NCBI GenBank assembly: GCA_027307335.1
Contig: DAHUXD010000063.1
Location: forward strand, 19,301-83,300
DNA length: 64,000 nucleotides
Direction: 5' to 3'
Source: Acidobacteriota bacterium
GTDB taxonomy: Bacteria > Acidobacteriota > Thermoanaerobaculia > UBA5066 > Gp7-AA6
The notes beneath the pieces were generated by a model, which saw nothing but the letters and a program-made list of their open reading frames with translations, made no database searches and was not told where the DNA came from. The position numbers and the translations under genes were made by a program. Shown one piece after another: positions 33,534 to 42,967 of the stretch; the first letter of the stretch is position 1, and every line of letters begins with the position of its first letter.

Positions 33534-34405
33534 GCGGGGCGCAGCTTTGCCAGCACGTCGCGGACGGCGACGCATCGGTCTTTCGCGAGCCAGCGCTCGA
33601 GCCGCGCCGGAAAGCCGCGGAGCCCGAGGAAGTGCACGAGGCGCGACAGGGCCGGCAGGCCGTCCATCGAAGGATGCTCGCGATCGAGCTCCCAGGGATG
33701 GACCGTGAAGACGGCCGGCCACCCCGCGTCGCGGAAGCGGCGCTCCCCGGCGGCGAGCGTGGGTTCCGGAAGCACCCGGAACGGCCACGCGCCGCCGAGC
33801 GGGAGCCGGCGCCCGAGCACCGCCCCGCTCAAGGGCGGCAGCTCGACGAGCGACCAGTCGCCCCGGTCGATCCGCACCGGGCCCGACGGGTTCGCCTCGC
33901 TGCCGAGCGGCGAAAGCGGCATCATCGACGCGTCGCAGCGGAACCCGGCCGCGGCGAGAGCGCCGAGCGCCTCGGCCGCCGGCTCGCGGATCGACCACTC
34001 CGCCGCGCGGTGGACGTCGGCGGAGACGCCCCCGGCCTCCTCGACGGCGTCCTTCGCCCGCCGGAGGTCGTCCCGGAACTCGTCGCCCGTCATCTCGTCG
34101 GCGCGGACGTGCAGGTCGCCGTGCACGCCGACCTCGCACCCGCGGCCCGCGGCCTCGCGCACGAGCTGCGGGTAGCGGCGCGCGATCCAGCCGAGGAAGA
34201 AGACCGTCGCCCGGTGCCCGCCGCGGGAGAGCGCCTCGAGGAGGAGGCCGAGGGTCTTCTCGACCCGCGGGACGAATCCGTCCCACCGGCGCGGATCGGA
34301 GTAGTACCCGTCGCCGCAGACGTGAAACCAGTCCTCCGCATCGATCGTGAGGACCCGCGGCGCCGGCGCGGGCATGCGGAGCGGCGTCAAGACCGGCTCG
34401 GACAC
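33530..34405 (-). CDS. Polysaccharide deacetylase family protein
   Basis: About 291-residue NodB-type carbohydrate esterase. LTIDAEDWFHV carries the metal-binding Asp pair near the N-terminus, and GVHGDLHV supplies the His motif. The opening motif is that of deacetylases associated with exopolysaccharide/exosortase loci (XrtA type), which is an inference from the motif. GTG 34405 and ATG 34376 are possible starts; an in-frame ATG at 34450 is less likely. It lies between a glycosyltransferase and fabD. Confidence 0.82.
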   Translation of the reverse strand: MSEPVLTPLRMPAPAPRVLTIDAEDWFHVCGDGYYSDPRRWDGFVPRVEKTLGLLLEALSRGGHRATVFFLGWIARRYPQLVREAAGRGCEVGVHGDLHVRADEMTGDEFRDDLRRAKDAVEEAGGVSADVHRAAEWSIREPAAEALGALAAAGFRCDASMMPLSPLGSEANPSGPVRIDRGDWSLVELPPLSGAVLGRRLPLGGAWPFRVLPEPTLAAGERRFRDAGWPAVFTVHPWELDREHPSMDGLPALSRLVHFLGLRGFPARLERWLAKDRCVAVRDVLAKLRPA

Positions 34406-34502
34406 GGCGGGGATTGTAGCGGCTACGCCGAGCGGGCCCGCGATCGCCATGGGATGGTGATCAGCGGCCGCTTGCTCCCTCCGGCCGCGTCGAGCGGCCG
34501 CC

Positions 34503-35180
34503 TCAATCGAGTTCGAAGACCTTGTAATACACCGCCCCCCACGAGATCACCCACGTGTCCCGGAACGGACGGTAGTGCGACGGGCCGCCGTAGATCGCGC
34601 GCACCGGGACGTGGCGGAACCGCTTCACCCAGCGCGCCGCCTTCAGCAGGATCTCCGTCTCGATGATGTAGCCCCGCGCGGACAGCGAGAGTCGCCGCAG
34701 CACGTCCCCGCGCACCACCCGGTACCCGGACTGCGCGTCTTCCACCTCGAGGCCGGTCATGCGCGAGAGGATCCGGCTGCCGATCTCGTTCGTGCGGTAC
34801 CGGTAGGCGGGGATCGCGTCCGGGTCCGCCATGCGCGATCCGATGACGAAGTCCTCGCCGGACCGGGCGGCGTCCAGGAGGCGCGGCAGGTCCGCCGGAT
34901 CGTGCTGGCCGTCGGCGTCCACGAACACGACGTGGGTCGTCTCGGTCGCGAGGAGCCGCTCGAGCCCCGCGCGGATCGCGGTCCCCTTCCCGCCGTTGAC
35001 CGGCAGTCGGAGGACCTCGGCCCCCGCGCGCGCGGCCTCGGCGCCGGTCGCGTCGGCCGAGCCGTCGTCGACGACGAGGACGCGCGGCACGTGCGCCCGC
35101 ACGCCGCGGACGACCGCGCCGACGGTGGCGGACGCCTCGTACGCGGGCGTCAGCGCAACCGGTCGAAACGGGTTCGGCAC
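34503..35180 (-). CDS. Family 2 glycosyltransferase (dolichol-phosphate mannosyltransferase-like)
   Basis: 225-residue GT-A fold transferase. Visible motifs are VVDDGSADAT (nucleotide binding, near residue 37) and FVDADGQHDPADLPR (DxD-type metal site, near 88). IGSRM and AQSGYRVVRGDVL complete the DPM1-like pattern. There are no membrane helices, so a lipid-phosphate acceptor is only inferred. It leads the minus-strand cassette with the polysaccharide deacetylase and the fab-like genes, diverging from the nuo operon. Confidence 0.85.
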   Translation of the reverse strand: MPNPFRPVALTPAYEASATVGAVVRGVRAHVPRVLVVDDGSADATGAEAARAGAEVLRLPVNGGKGTAIRAGLERLLATETTHVVFVDADGQHDPADLPRLLDAARSGEDFVIGSRMADPDAIPAYRYRTNEIGSRILSRMTGLEVEDAQSGYRVVRGDVLRRLSLSARGYIIETEILLKAARWVKRFRHVPVRAIYGGPSHYRPFRDTWVISWGAVYYKVFELD

Positions 35181-35289
35181 GCGCGGATCCTAACCAACAC
35201 GGCGCCGGCGTCGAAGAGCCTTAGCTCCTTTGCTCTCTTCCACATGCGTTGACTCGCCGGGCCCCTTGTGAAAAAGTCTGGCCGCCTCC

Positions 35290-35643
35290 ATGCCAGAGAC
35301 CTTTTTCCCCATTCTGGTCCTGCTCGGAGTCGCGGCCATCATGGCGGCGACCATCCTCTTTTTGAACGCCGTTCTCGGCCCCAAGCTCCGCACCCGCAAG
35401 AAGCTCGAGACCTACGAGAGCGGCGTCCCCCTCCTCGACGCGTCGCGCAAGCGCGTCTCGATCCAGTTCTTCGTGATCGCGATGGTCTTCATCCTGTTCG
35501 ACGTCGAGATCGCGTTCGTCTACCCCTGGGCGCTCGTCTTCAAGGCCGCCGGCTGGCCCCTTCTGCTCGAGATGTTCGTCTTCCTCGCCATCCTGATCGT
35601 GGGCTACGCCTACATCTGGAAGAAGGGGGCCTTCGACTGGTGA
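35290..35643 (+). CDS. nuoA: NADH-quinone oxidoreductase subunit A
   Basis: 117-residue inner-membrane subunit of Complex I with three helices. Typical features are KLETYESGVPLLDASRKR (the conserved loop), VFILFDVEIAFVYPW (acidic residues in helix 2) and a third helix ending YIWKKGAFDW. It is first in the plus-strand nuo operon. A TTGACT at 35249-35254 could be a -35, but no good -10 follows. Confidence 0.95.
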   Translation: MPETFFPILVLLGVAAIMAATILFLNAVLGPKLRTRKKLETYESGVPLLDASRKRVSIQFFVIAMVFILFDVEIAFVYPWALVFKAAGWPLLLEMFVFLAILIVGYAYIWKKGAFDW

Positions 35644-36158
35644 GTCACACGCGCTACCGGGTCATGGAGGCGGGCGAGGCGCGGAGGTTCCCGCCCGAGG
35701 CCATGGCCCGGATCGAGAAGATCCTGACCCGCTACCCCACCAAGCAGGCGGCGCTCCTGCCGGTGCTCTGGGTGGCGCAGGAGACGTGGGGCTGGATCTC
35801 GAAGGAGGCCGGCGAGGAGGTCGCCCGGGTCCTGGACCTGCCGCCCTCCCACGTGGACGGCGTCCTGACCTTCTACACGATGTACAACCTCCGCCCGGTC
35901 GGGAAGCACCTCCTCCAGGTCTGCACGTCGATCTCCTGCCACTTGAACGGCGCGGAGTCGCTCCTCGAGCGCTGCGGCAAGAGGCTCGGTATCGGCCTCG
36001 AGGAGACGACGGCGGACGGCAAGTTCACGCTCGTCGAGGTCGAGTGCATCGCCGGCTGCGACCGGGCGCCCTCGATGATGGTCAACGACCAGTACTTCGA
36101 GCCGATGGACGCGGGCAAGCTCGACGCGCTCCTCGATCGGCTCTCGCGGGAGGCCTGA
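35640..36158 (+). CDS. nuoE: NADH-quinone oxidoreductase subunit E
   Basis: 172-residue peripheral subunit carrying the N1a [2Fe-2S] cluster. The ligands are C95, C100, C136 and C140 (CTSISC, then CIAGC). The HVDGVLTFYTMYN region is typical. The GTG start at 35640 overlaps the nuoA stop (GTGA). An ATG at 35664 is an alternative. It follows nuoA directly, with none of the usual nuoB, nuoC and nuoD genes between. Confidence 0.95.
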   Translation: MSHTRYRVMEAGEARRFPPEAMARIEKILTRYPTKQAALLPVLWVAQETWGWISKEAGEEVARVLDLPPSHVDGVLTFYTMYNLRPVGKHLLQVCTSISCHLNGAESLLERCGKRLGIGLEETTADGKFTLVEVECIAGCDRAPSMMVNDQYFEPMDAGKLDALLDRLSREA

Positions 36159-36159
36159 C

Positions 36160-37470
36160 GTGGAGAAGGTGCTGACCGCGCGCATCGGGAAGAAGGACTC
36201 CCGCTCGATCGACACGTACCTCGCCGACGGCGGCTACACGGGCGTGAAGCGGGTCCTCACGAGCGGCATGACCCCGGAGCAGGTCATCGAGGAGGTCAAG
36301 AAGGCGAACGTCCGCGGCCGCGGGGGCGCCGGCTTCTCCGCGGGCGTGAAGTGGGGCTTCCTCCCGAAGGACACGAAGGGCAAGCCGATCTACCTCTTCT
36401 GCAACGCCGACGAGTCGGAGCCCGGGACGTTCAAGGACCGCCTCCTGATGGAGAACGATCCCCACCAGCTGATCGAGGGAATGATCCTCGCGTCGTACGC
36501 GATCCGGTGCCGCAACGCCTACATCTACATCCGCGGGGAGTTCTACGACGGCGCGCGCATCCTCGAGAGGGCGATCGGGGAGGCGTACGCGAAGGGGTAT
36601 CTGGGCGAGAAGATCCTCGGCTCCAGATTCTCGCTCGACATCACCGTCCACCGCGGCGCGGGCGCCTACATCTGCGGCGAGGAGACGGGCCTGATCGAGT
36701 CGATCGAGGGCAAGCGCGGCCAGCCCCGCATCAAGCCGCCATTCCCGGCCGTGTCGGGCGCCTTCGCCGCCCCGACGATCGTCAACAACGTCGAGACGCT
36801 CTGCTGCGTCAAGCACGTCATCGACCGCGGCGCCGAGTGGTTCCTGAAGATCGGCCGCAACGAGAAGAACGCGGGCCCCAAGCTCTTCTGCATCTCGGGG
36901 CACGTCAACCGGCCGGGCGTGTACGAGGCGGCGATGGGGCTCCCGCTGAAGGACCTGATCTTCGGCGCCGAATACGCGCAGGGCATGAAGGGCGGGAAGA
37001 AGATCAAGGCGGTCATTCCGGGCGGCGCCTCGGCGCCGATGCTCACCGCCGCGGAGATCGACGACTGTCCGCTCGACTTCGACGGCGTCGCCGCCAAGGG
37101 CTCGATGCTCGGTTCGGCCGCGATCGTCGTCATCAACGAGGACGCCTGCATCGTCGACGTCGCGAAGAACCTCTCGAAGTTCTTCTCCCACGAGTCGTGC
37201 GGCCAGTGCACGCCGTGCCGCGAGGGGACCCCCTGGCTCTACAAGGTGCTCACCCGCATCGAGGCGGGTCAGGGCCGCATGGAGGACATCGACCTCCTCG
37301 CCCGGATCTGCAACCAGATGGCCAACGGCATGACGATCTGCGTGTTCGCCGACGCCGCGATCGCGCCGCCCCTCTCGTCCGTCACCAAGTTCCGCGCCGA
37401 GTACGAGCACCACGTCACGCAGAAGCGGTGCCTGGTCGGCGCGAGGGCCGCCGAGCTGGTGACGGTTTGA
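36160..37470 (+). CDS. nuoF: NADH-quinone oxidoreductase subunit F
   Basis: 436-residue NADH-binding subunit with FMN and the N3 [4Fe-4S] cluster. The FMN/NADH loop is GRGGAGFSAG (near residue 50), followed by FCNADESEPGTFKDR. The cluster ligands are in ESCGQCTPCREG (near 346), with a fourth Cys about 40 residues on. The GTG start lies two bases after the nuoE stop. Together with NuoE and NuoG it forms the NADH-oxidising module. Confidence 0.96.
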   Translation: MEKVLTARIGKKDSRSIDTYLADGGYTGVKRVLTSGMTPEQVIEEVKKANVRGRGGAGFSAGVKWGFLPKDTKGKPIYLFCNADESEPGTFKDRLLMENDPHQLIEGMILASYAIRCRNAYIYIRGEFYDGARILERAIGEAYAKGYLGEKILGSRFSLDITVHRGAGAYICGEETGLIESIEGKRGQPRIKPPFPAVSGAFAAPTIVNNVETLCCVKHVIDRGAEWFLKIGRNEKNAGPKLFCISGHVNRPGVYEAAMGLPLKDLIFGAEYAQGMKGGKKIKAVIPGGASAPMLTAAEIDDCPLDFDGVAAKGSMLGSAAIVVINEDACIVDVAKNLSKFFSHESCGQCTPCREGTPWLYKVLTRIEAGQGRMEDIDLLARICNQMANGMTICVFADAAIAPPLSSVTKFRAEYEHHVTQKRCLVGARAAELVTV

Positions 37471-39146
37471 GCAGCACTCCGGTCGCGCCGCCGCCATCCG
37501 CGCCGCCTCCGGCGCCGCCGCCGAAGGACACCTTCACGGTCTCCTTCGACGGCAAGGCGATCGAGGTGCCGAAGAACCTGAACCTGATCGACGCCGCGAA
37601 GCTCGCCGGCGTCGACATCCCCCACTTCTGCTACCACCCGCGCCTGTCGGTCGTCGGCCAGTGCCGGATGTGCCTCGTCGAGATCGAGGGCATGCCGAAG
37701 ATCCAGGCCGCGTGCACGGTGCCGCTGAAGGATGGGCTCTCGGTCAAGACGACGACCGACAAGGTCAAGAACGCGCGCGCGGCGACGATGGAGTTCCTCC
37801 TCATCAACCACCCGCTCGACTGCCCGATCTGCGACCAGGCCGGCGAGTGCACGCTCCAGGACAACTCGTTCGGGTACGGCAACCAGCTCTCCCGGTTCGA
37901 CGAGGCGAAGCGCCAGTATCCGACCTTCGACCGCACGATGATCGGCCCGCACGTGGTCGCCGACATGACCCGGTGCATCCAGTGCACGCGGTGCATCCGC
38001 TTCACGCACGAGATCGCGGGCACGTCCGAGCTGACCTTCCTCGACCGGGGCGGGCGCACGCTCGTGTGGACGCACGAGGGACAGCCGCTCGCCAACGACT
38101 GGTCCGGCTGCGCCGCCGACGTCTGCCCCGTCGGCGCGCTGACCACGCGCGAGTTCCGCTTCCGCAGCCGCGTCTGGTACCTGCAGAAGACGCCGTCCGT
38201 CTGTCCGGGATGCAACGTCGGCTGCAATATCTCGATCGAGTCACGCGACGACGTCGTCTACCGGTTCCTGCCCCGCCTGAACCCGACGGTCAACGACTAC
38301 TGGCTCTGCGACTACGGCCGCTTCCTGTCCGAGCCGCTCAACGACCGCGACGTCCACAAGGCCACCGTGCGCGAGGGCTCGGCCGTGCGCGAAGCGACCG
38401 TCCCCGCCGCCGTCGACCGCATCGCCCGCGAGATCCGCTCGTCCCTCGAGGGGAAGGGCCCGGGCGCCGTCTTCTTCCTGGGCTCGGCGCACCTGTCGAA
38501 CGAAGAGAACTTCCTGCTGCGCAAGATCGCGGACCACGTCGGCTCGCCGAACCGGGACGCGATCGTCGACAAGAGCCGACCGCGCAAGGTCAAGTCGAAG
38601 ACCGTGTGGGTCGAGGGCGACGACGCCGGCGCCAATCACCAGGGCGCGAAGGACATGGGCCTCTCGCCCGGGGCCGGCGGCCACGGCCTCGACGCGGTGA
38701 TCGCCGGCAAGGCCTCACCGGAAGTCATCCTGATCGCGGACGCCGCGTTCTCGGCGATCGCCGACGATCCCGAGAAGGTGGCCGCGCTCCGGCGCGCGCG
38801 CTTCCTCGCCGTCGCCGCTCGCAACGCGAACGCGCTGACGCGCGCCGCCGACGTCGTCCTCCCCGCGGCCTCGCTCGCGGAGAAGGAGGGAACCTTCACG
38901 AACGTGCAGGGCCGCGTCCAGAAGTTCGACCGCGCCTTCCTGCCGAAGCCCCCCATCCGCGCGGCGTGGGAGCACCTGCTGCTGCTGGCGCTCGCGCTCG
39001 GCTTCGGCGACCGCTCCTGGACGCCGCACGACCTCCTGAGGCAGATCGCCGCCGAGGTCCCCGACTACGCCGGCATCAAGGAGGAGGAGCTCGAGGGCGG
39101 GCGGCTGCTCAAGAAGGGCGACTTCGCCTGGGCGGGACGGCCGTGA
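37467..39146 (+). CDS. nuoG: NADH-quinone oxidoreductase subunit G, short form
   Basis: 559-residue iron-sulfur subunit. A Pro/Ala-rich N-terminus (about 1-20) precedes the [2Fe-2S] domain (CYHPRLSVVGQCRMC near 55), the His/Cys site (HPLDCPICDQAGEC near 118) and [4Fe-4S] motifs (CIQCTRCIRFTHE, CAADVCPVGAL, VCPGCNVGC). The C-terminal molybdopterin-like part is much shorter than in NuoG of about 800-900 residues, retaining VVLPAASLAEKEGTFTNVQG. TTG 37467 overlaps the nuoF stop (TTGA). Confidence 0.92.
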   Translation: MSSTPVAPPPSAPPPAPPPKDTFTVSFDGKAIEVPKNLNLIDAAKLAGVDIPHFCYHPRLSVVGQCRMCLVEIEGMPKIQAACTVPLKDGLSVKTTTDKVKNARAATMEFLLINHPLDCPICDQAGECTLQDNSFGYGNQLSRFDEAKRQYPTFDRTMIGPHVVADMTRCIQCTRCIRFTHEIAGTSELTFLDRGGRTLVWTHEGQPLANDWSGCAADVCPVGALTTREFRFRSRVWYLQKTPSVCPGCNVGCNISIESRDDVVYRFLPRLNPTVNDYWLCDYGRFLSEPLNDRDVHKATVREGSAVREATVPAAVDRIAREIRSSLEGKGPGAVFFLGSAHLSNEENFLLRKIADHVGSPNRDAIVDKSRPRKVKSKTVWVEGDDAGANHQGAKDMGLSPGAGGHGLDAVIAGKASPEVILIADAAFSAIADDPEKVAALRRARFLAVAARNANALTRAADVVLPAASLAEKEGTFTNVQGRVQKFDRAFLPKPPIRAAWEHLLLLALALGFGDRSWTPHDLLRQIAAEVPDYAGIKEEELEGGRLLKKGDFAWAGRP

Positions 39147-40189
39147 CGCTCGTCGACGGCGCGATCGTCGTCCTGCGGGTGGTGGTGCCCGCGCTCATTC
39201 TTCCCGCCCTCGTCATCCCGCTCGTCTGGGTCGAGCGGCGCGTCGCGGCGTTCATCCAGGACCGGCCGGGCCCGAACCGCGTCGGCCCGTTCGGCCTCCT
39301 CCAGAGCCCCGCCGACATCATCAAGCTCTTCACGAAGGAAGACGTCGTGCCGGCCGCGACGGACAAGTTCCTCTTCCTCCTCGCGCCCTCGCTCGCCGTG
39401 TTCGCCGCGCTCTCGACGTTCGCGGTCGTGCCCTACGGGCCGACGATCCGCGTCGCCGGCAAGGTGATCCCGATGGTCGGCGCGGACGTCTCGGTCGGGC
39501 TCCTCTACGTCTTCGCCATCACCTCGCTCTCGGTCTACGCCATCGTGCTCGCGGGCTGGTCCTCGAACGACAAGTTCTCTCTCCTCGGCGGCATCCGCTC
39601 GAGCGCGCAGATCATCTCCTACGAGCTCGCGATGACCACGGCCGCGGCCGGTGTCGTGCTCGCGGCCGGATCCTTCCGCCTCACCGACATCGTCGCCATG
39701 CAGGAAGGCACGTTCCGGCTCCTGCCCGTCGTGCCGCGCTGGAACTTCTTCCCGCAGGTGATCGGGTTCATCGTCTTCTTCGTCTCCGCGTTCGCGGAGA
39801 CGAACCGGCTGCCGTTCGACCTCCCCGAGGCCGAGGCGGAGCTCGTCGCCGGGTACCACACCGAGTACTCCGCGATGCGGTTCGGCTCCTACTTTCTCGC
39901 GGAGTACATCAACGTCATCGTCGCCTCGGCGATGACGGCGACGCTGTACTTCGGCGGCTGGTCGCTGCCGGGCTTCCACCCGGAGGGCTGGCTCGGCGGC
40001 CTGCTGGGCCTCCTGATCTTCGCCGCCAAGACCGCGTTCTTCGTCCTCGTCTTCATCTGGGTTCGCTGGACGCTGCCCCGCTTCCGCTACGACCAGCTGA
40101 TGCGCCTCGGGTGGAAGACGCTCCTGCCCCTCTCCCTCGCGAACCTGCTCTGGGTGGCCCTGCTCGCGATCTGGAGGACGTCCCGCTAG
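39143..40189 (+). CDS. nuoH: NADH-quinone oxidoreductase subunit H
   Basis: 348-residue membrane subunit of about eight helices at the quinone site. Typical segments are ERRVAAFIQDRPGPNRVGP, then LFTKEDVVPA, and the acidic loop ETNRLPFDLPEAEAELVAG. The GTG start overlaps the nuoG stop (GTGA). nuoI, which normally follows nuoH, is missing: nuoJ starts 4 bases later. Confidence 0.95.
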   Translation: MTLVDGAIVVLRVVVPALILPALVIPLVWVERRVAAFIQDRPGPNRVGPFGLLQSPADIIKLFTKEDVVPAATDKFLFLLAPSLAVFAALSTFAVVPYGPTIRVAGKVIPMVGADVSVGLLYVFAITSLSVYAIVLAGWSSNDKFSLLGGIRSSAQIISYELAMTTAAAGVVLAAGSFRLTDIVAMQEGTFRLLPVVPRWNFFPQVIGFIVFFVSAFAETNRLPFDLPEAEAELVAGYHTEYSAMRFGSYFLAEYINVIVASAMTATLYFGGWSLPGFHPEGWLGGLLGLLIFAAKTAFFVLVFIWVRWTLPRFRYDQLMRLGWKTLLPLSLANLLWVALLAIWRTSR

Positions 40190-40192
40190 GCC

Positions 40193-40705
40193 ATGGAACG
40201 CCTGATCTTCGACGCCGCGGCCCTCGTGGCCATCGTTTTTGCGGGCCTGATGGTCGCCGGGCGCGACCCCATCAAGAGCGTCCTCGCGCTCGCCGTCTCC
40301 TTCTTCGCTCTGGCGGTGACGTACGTGCTGCTGCTGGCGCCCTTCATCGCGGCGCTGCAGATCATCGTCTACGCGGGCGCGATCCTCGTGCTGTTCCTCT
40401 TCCTGATCATGCTGCTCAACGTCGGGCCGGAGCGGCCGGACGGCGTGCGCCGGCCCGTCCAGACGTTCCTCGGCAGCCTCTCCGTCGTCGTGTTCGCCGG
40501 GCTGCTCCTCGGGATGCTGCGGGCGAGCGGGGCCCGCCTGCCGGGGCAGCCCGAGGCGGTGGCGGCGGACGCCCTGCCGGACCCGAAGGCGCTCGGCCGC
40601 CTGCTCTTCTCCGACTACCTGCTCCACTTCGAGGCGGTCTCGGTCCTGCTGCTCGCCGCGCTCGTCGGGGCATTCGTGCTCGCCCGAAGGGAGAACGCGC
40701 AGTGA
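40193..40705 (+). CDS. nuoJ: NADH-quinone oxidoreductase subunit J
   Basis: 170-residue membrane subunit with about five helices. The segment QIIVYAGAILVLFLFLIMLL is the conserved NuoJ helix 3. The C-terminal half is shorter and more variable than in Escherichia coli, as is common outside enterobacteria. The ATG is 4 bases after the nuoH stop, and the gene's own stop overlaps nuoK. Confidence 0.93.
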   Translation: MERLIFDAAALVAIVFAGLMVAGRDPIKSVLALAVSFFALAVTYVLLLAPFIAALQIIVYAGAILVLFLFLIMLLNVGPERPDGVRRPVQTFLGSLSVVVFAGLLLGMLRASGARLPGQPEAVAADALPDPKALGRLLFSDYLLHFEAVSVLLLAALVGAFVLARRENAQ

Positions 40706-41013
40706 TCGGCCCGATCCCGCTGTCGCACGTGCTCCTCGCCTCGGGCGCGCTGTTCGCGATCGGCGTCGCGGGCGCGCTGCTGCGCCGCAACGCGATCCAG
40801 ATCTTCCTGTCGATCGAGCTCATGATGAACGCGGCGAACCTCGCGCTCATCGGCTACGGCGCGGCCCTGGGCACGCAGCAGGGCCAGATCATCGTCTTCT
40901 TCGTCATCGCCATCGCGGCCGCGGAGGCCTCGGTCGGTCTCGCCATCTTCGTCGCGATCTTCCGCCACACGGAAACCATCGACGTCAACAAGATCAACCT
41001 GCTGAAGTGGTGA
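40702..41013 (+). CDS. nuoK: NADH-quinone oxidoreductase subunit K
   Basis: 103-residue, three-helix membrane subunit. It has the two proton-path acidic residues: Glu in LSIELMMNAANLAL and Glu in AIAAAEASVGLAI. GTG 40702 overlaps the nuoJ stop (GTGA). Length is exactly as expected. Confidence 0.95.
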   Translation: MIGPIPLSHVLLASGALFAIGVAGALLRRNAIQIFLSIELMMNAANLALIGYGAALGTQQGQIIVFFVIAIAAAEASVGLAIFVAIFRHTETIDVNKINLLKW

Positions 41014-41026
41014 GCGCGAGCCGAGC

Positions 41027-42967
41027 ATGACGACCCCGCCGCTCTGGCTGATCCCTGCGATCCCCCTCGTCGGCTTCGCCTTGAACGGCCTCCTCGGCAC
41101 GAAGCTCGGGAAGTCCTTCGTCTCGGCCGTCGGCGTGGGCGCCGCGGGGCTGACGACGGTCGTCGCGTACGCGCGCCTGATCCCCTTCGTCGGCGGGAAC
41201 CACCAGCCCGTCGTGGAGCCCGTGGCGAGCTGGATCGCGCTCGCGGGGCTCTCGATCGACATCTCGTTCCGCCTCGACCCCCTCTCCGCCCTGATGCTGT
41301 CGTTCGTCACGTTCGTGGCGTTCCTCATCCACGTCTACTCGATCGGGTACATGCACCACGAGGCGACGAACGCCGGCTATGCCCGCTTCTTCGCGTACCT
41401 GAACCTCTTCCTGTTCGCGATGCTCACGCTCGTCCTCGCCGAGAGCTTCCTCCTCATGTTCGTCGGCTGGGAGGGCGTGGGGCTCTGCTCCTATCTCCTG
41501 ATCGGCTACTACTTCGAGGCGGACTACGCCGCGGCGGCGGGGCGGAAGGCCTTCGTCGTCAACCGCATCGGCGACTTCGGGTTCCTGCTCGGGATGTTCG
41601 GCCTCTTCGCGGCCTTCGGCTCCCTCAACTACTCCGAGGTGTTCTGGAAGGCCGCCCAGGACCCGGCGCGTTTCGCGCCGGCGCTCGGGGCGATCTGCCT
41701 GTGTCTCTTCGTCGGGGCCATGGGCAAGAGCGCGCAGGTGCCGCTGTACGTCTGGCTGCCGGACGCCATGGCGGGCCCGACGCCCGTTTCGGCGCTGATC
41801 CACGCCGCGACGATGGTGACGGCCGGCGTCTACATGGTGGCCCGCTGCAACGTCCTCTTCCGCCTCGCGCCCGAGGTGATGGTGTTCGTGGCGGCGATCG
41901 GCTGCTTCACCGCGCTCTTCGCAGGCATCATCGCCGTCGCCCAGAACGACCTGAAGAAGGTGCTCGCATACTCGACGATCTCGCAGCTCGGCTACATGTT
42001 CCTCGCCTGCGGCGTCGGCGCCTTCGGCGTCGGCATGTTCCACGTGATGACGCACGCGTGCTTCAAGGCGTGCCTCTTCCTCGGCGCGGGCTCGGTCATG
42101 CACGCGATGTCGGGCGACCTCGACGTGCGGCACATGGGCGGGTTGCGCGGCAAGTTGAGGATCACGTACGCGACGTTTCTCGTCGCGACGCTCGCGATCG
42201 CCGGCATCCCGCCGCTCGCCGGCTTCTTCTCCAAGGACGCGATCCTCTCCGCCGCGTTCGACGCGCCGGGCGCCGGGAAGGTGCTCTGGGCCGTGGGTCT
42301 CGCGACGGCTGGCCTCACCGCGTTCTACATGTTCCGGGTGGTCTCTCTGACCTTCTTCGGGCGCTTCCGGGGAACCGCGGAACAGGCCCACCACATTCAC
42401 GAGTCGCCGTCGTCGATGACGGTCCCGCTGATCGTCCTCGCCTTCCTGTCGATCGGGGTCGGCTTCGTCGGCCTGCCGCCGGTGTTCGGCGCGCGGGCCG
42501 ACCTGATCGGGCCCTTCCTCGCGCCGATCTTCGCGCCGATCGCCGGACACGAGGGCGCCCGCGAGGCGCTTCCCCACGCGACCGAGTGGCTCCTGATGGC
42601 CGTCTCTGTGGCCGTCGCCGCCTCCGGGCTCATGCTCGCCTGGCAGTGGTACGTGAAGCAGGAGGGCCGGCCGGCCGAGCGCCTCGCCGCCGCGATGCCG
42701 GGCGTGTACGCGCTCGTCGCCGAGAAGTTCCGCGTGGACGAGGACTACGACTTTCTGTTCGTCCGTCCCTTCAACCGCCTGTCGCATTTCCTCTGGAAAG
42801 TCGTCGATGTCCTGATCATCGACGGCATCCTCAACGCTTCGGCATTCCTCGTCGAGCTCTCGGGCGACTTCCTGCGATTCGTGCAGACGGGCAACGTCCG
42901 CAACTACGCGCTGACGTTCTTCCTCGGCCTGATCGCGCTGCTGCTCTTCGTCGCGGGGGCGATGTAG
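41027..42967 (+). CDS. nuoL: NADH-quinone oxidoreductase subunit L
   Basis: 646-residue antiporter-like proton-pumping subunit with about 16 helices. Motifs include LMFVGWEGVGLCSYLLIG, then VYVWLPDAMAGPTPVSALIH-like residues near 240 and the LKKVLAYSTISQLGYM segment. It has the long C-terminal lateral helix region expected of NuoL. The ATG is 13 bases after nuoK. Confidence 0.96.
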   Translation: MTTPPLWLIPAIPLVGFALNGLLGTKLGKSFVSAVGVGAAGLTTVVAYARLIPFVGGNHQPVVEPVASWIALAGLSIDISFRLDPLSALMLSFVTFVAFLIHVYSIGYMHHEATNAGYARFFAYLNLFLFAMLTLVLAESFLLMFVGWEGVGLCSYLLIGYYFEADYAAAAGRKAFVVNRIGDFGFLLGMFGLFAAFGSLNYSEVFWKAAQDPARFAPALGAICLCLFVGAMGKSAQVPLYVWLPDAMAGPTPVSALIHAATMVTAGVYMVARCNVLFRLAPEVMVFVAAIGCFTALFAGIIAVAQNDLKKVLAYSTISQLGYMFLACGVGAFGVGMFHVMTHACFKACLFLGAGSVMHAMSGDLDVRHMGGLRGKLRITYATFLVATLAIAGIPPLAGFFSKDAILSAAFDAPGAGKVLWAVGLATAGLTAFYMFRVVSLTFFGRFRGTAEQAHHIHESPSSMTVPLIVLAFLSIGVGFVGLPPVFGARADLIGPFLAPIFAPIAGHEGAREALPHATEWLLMAVSVAVAASGLMLAWQWYVKQEGRPAERLAAAMPGVYALVAEKFRVDEDYDFLFVRPFNRLSHFLWKVVDVLIIDGILNASAFLVELSGDFLRFVQTGNVRNYALTFFLGLIALLLFVAGAM

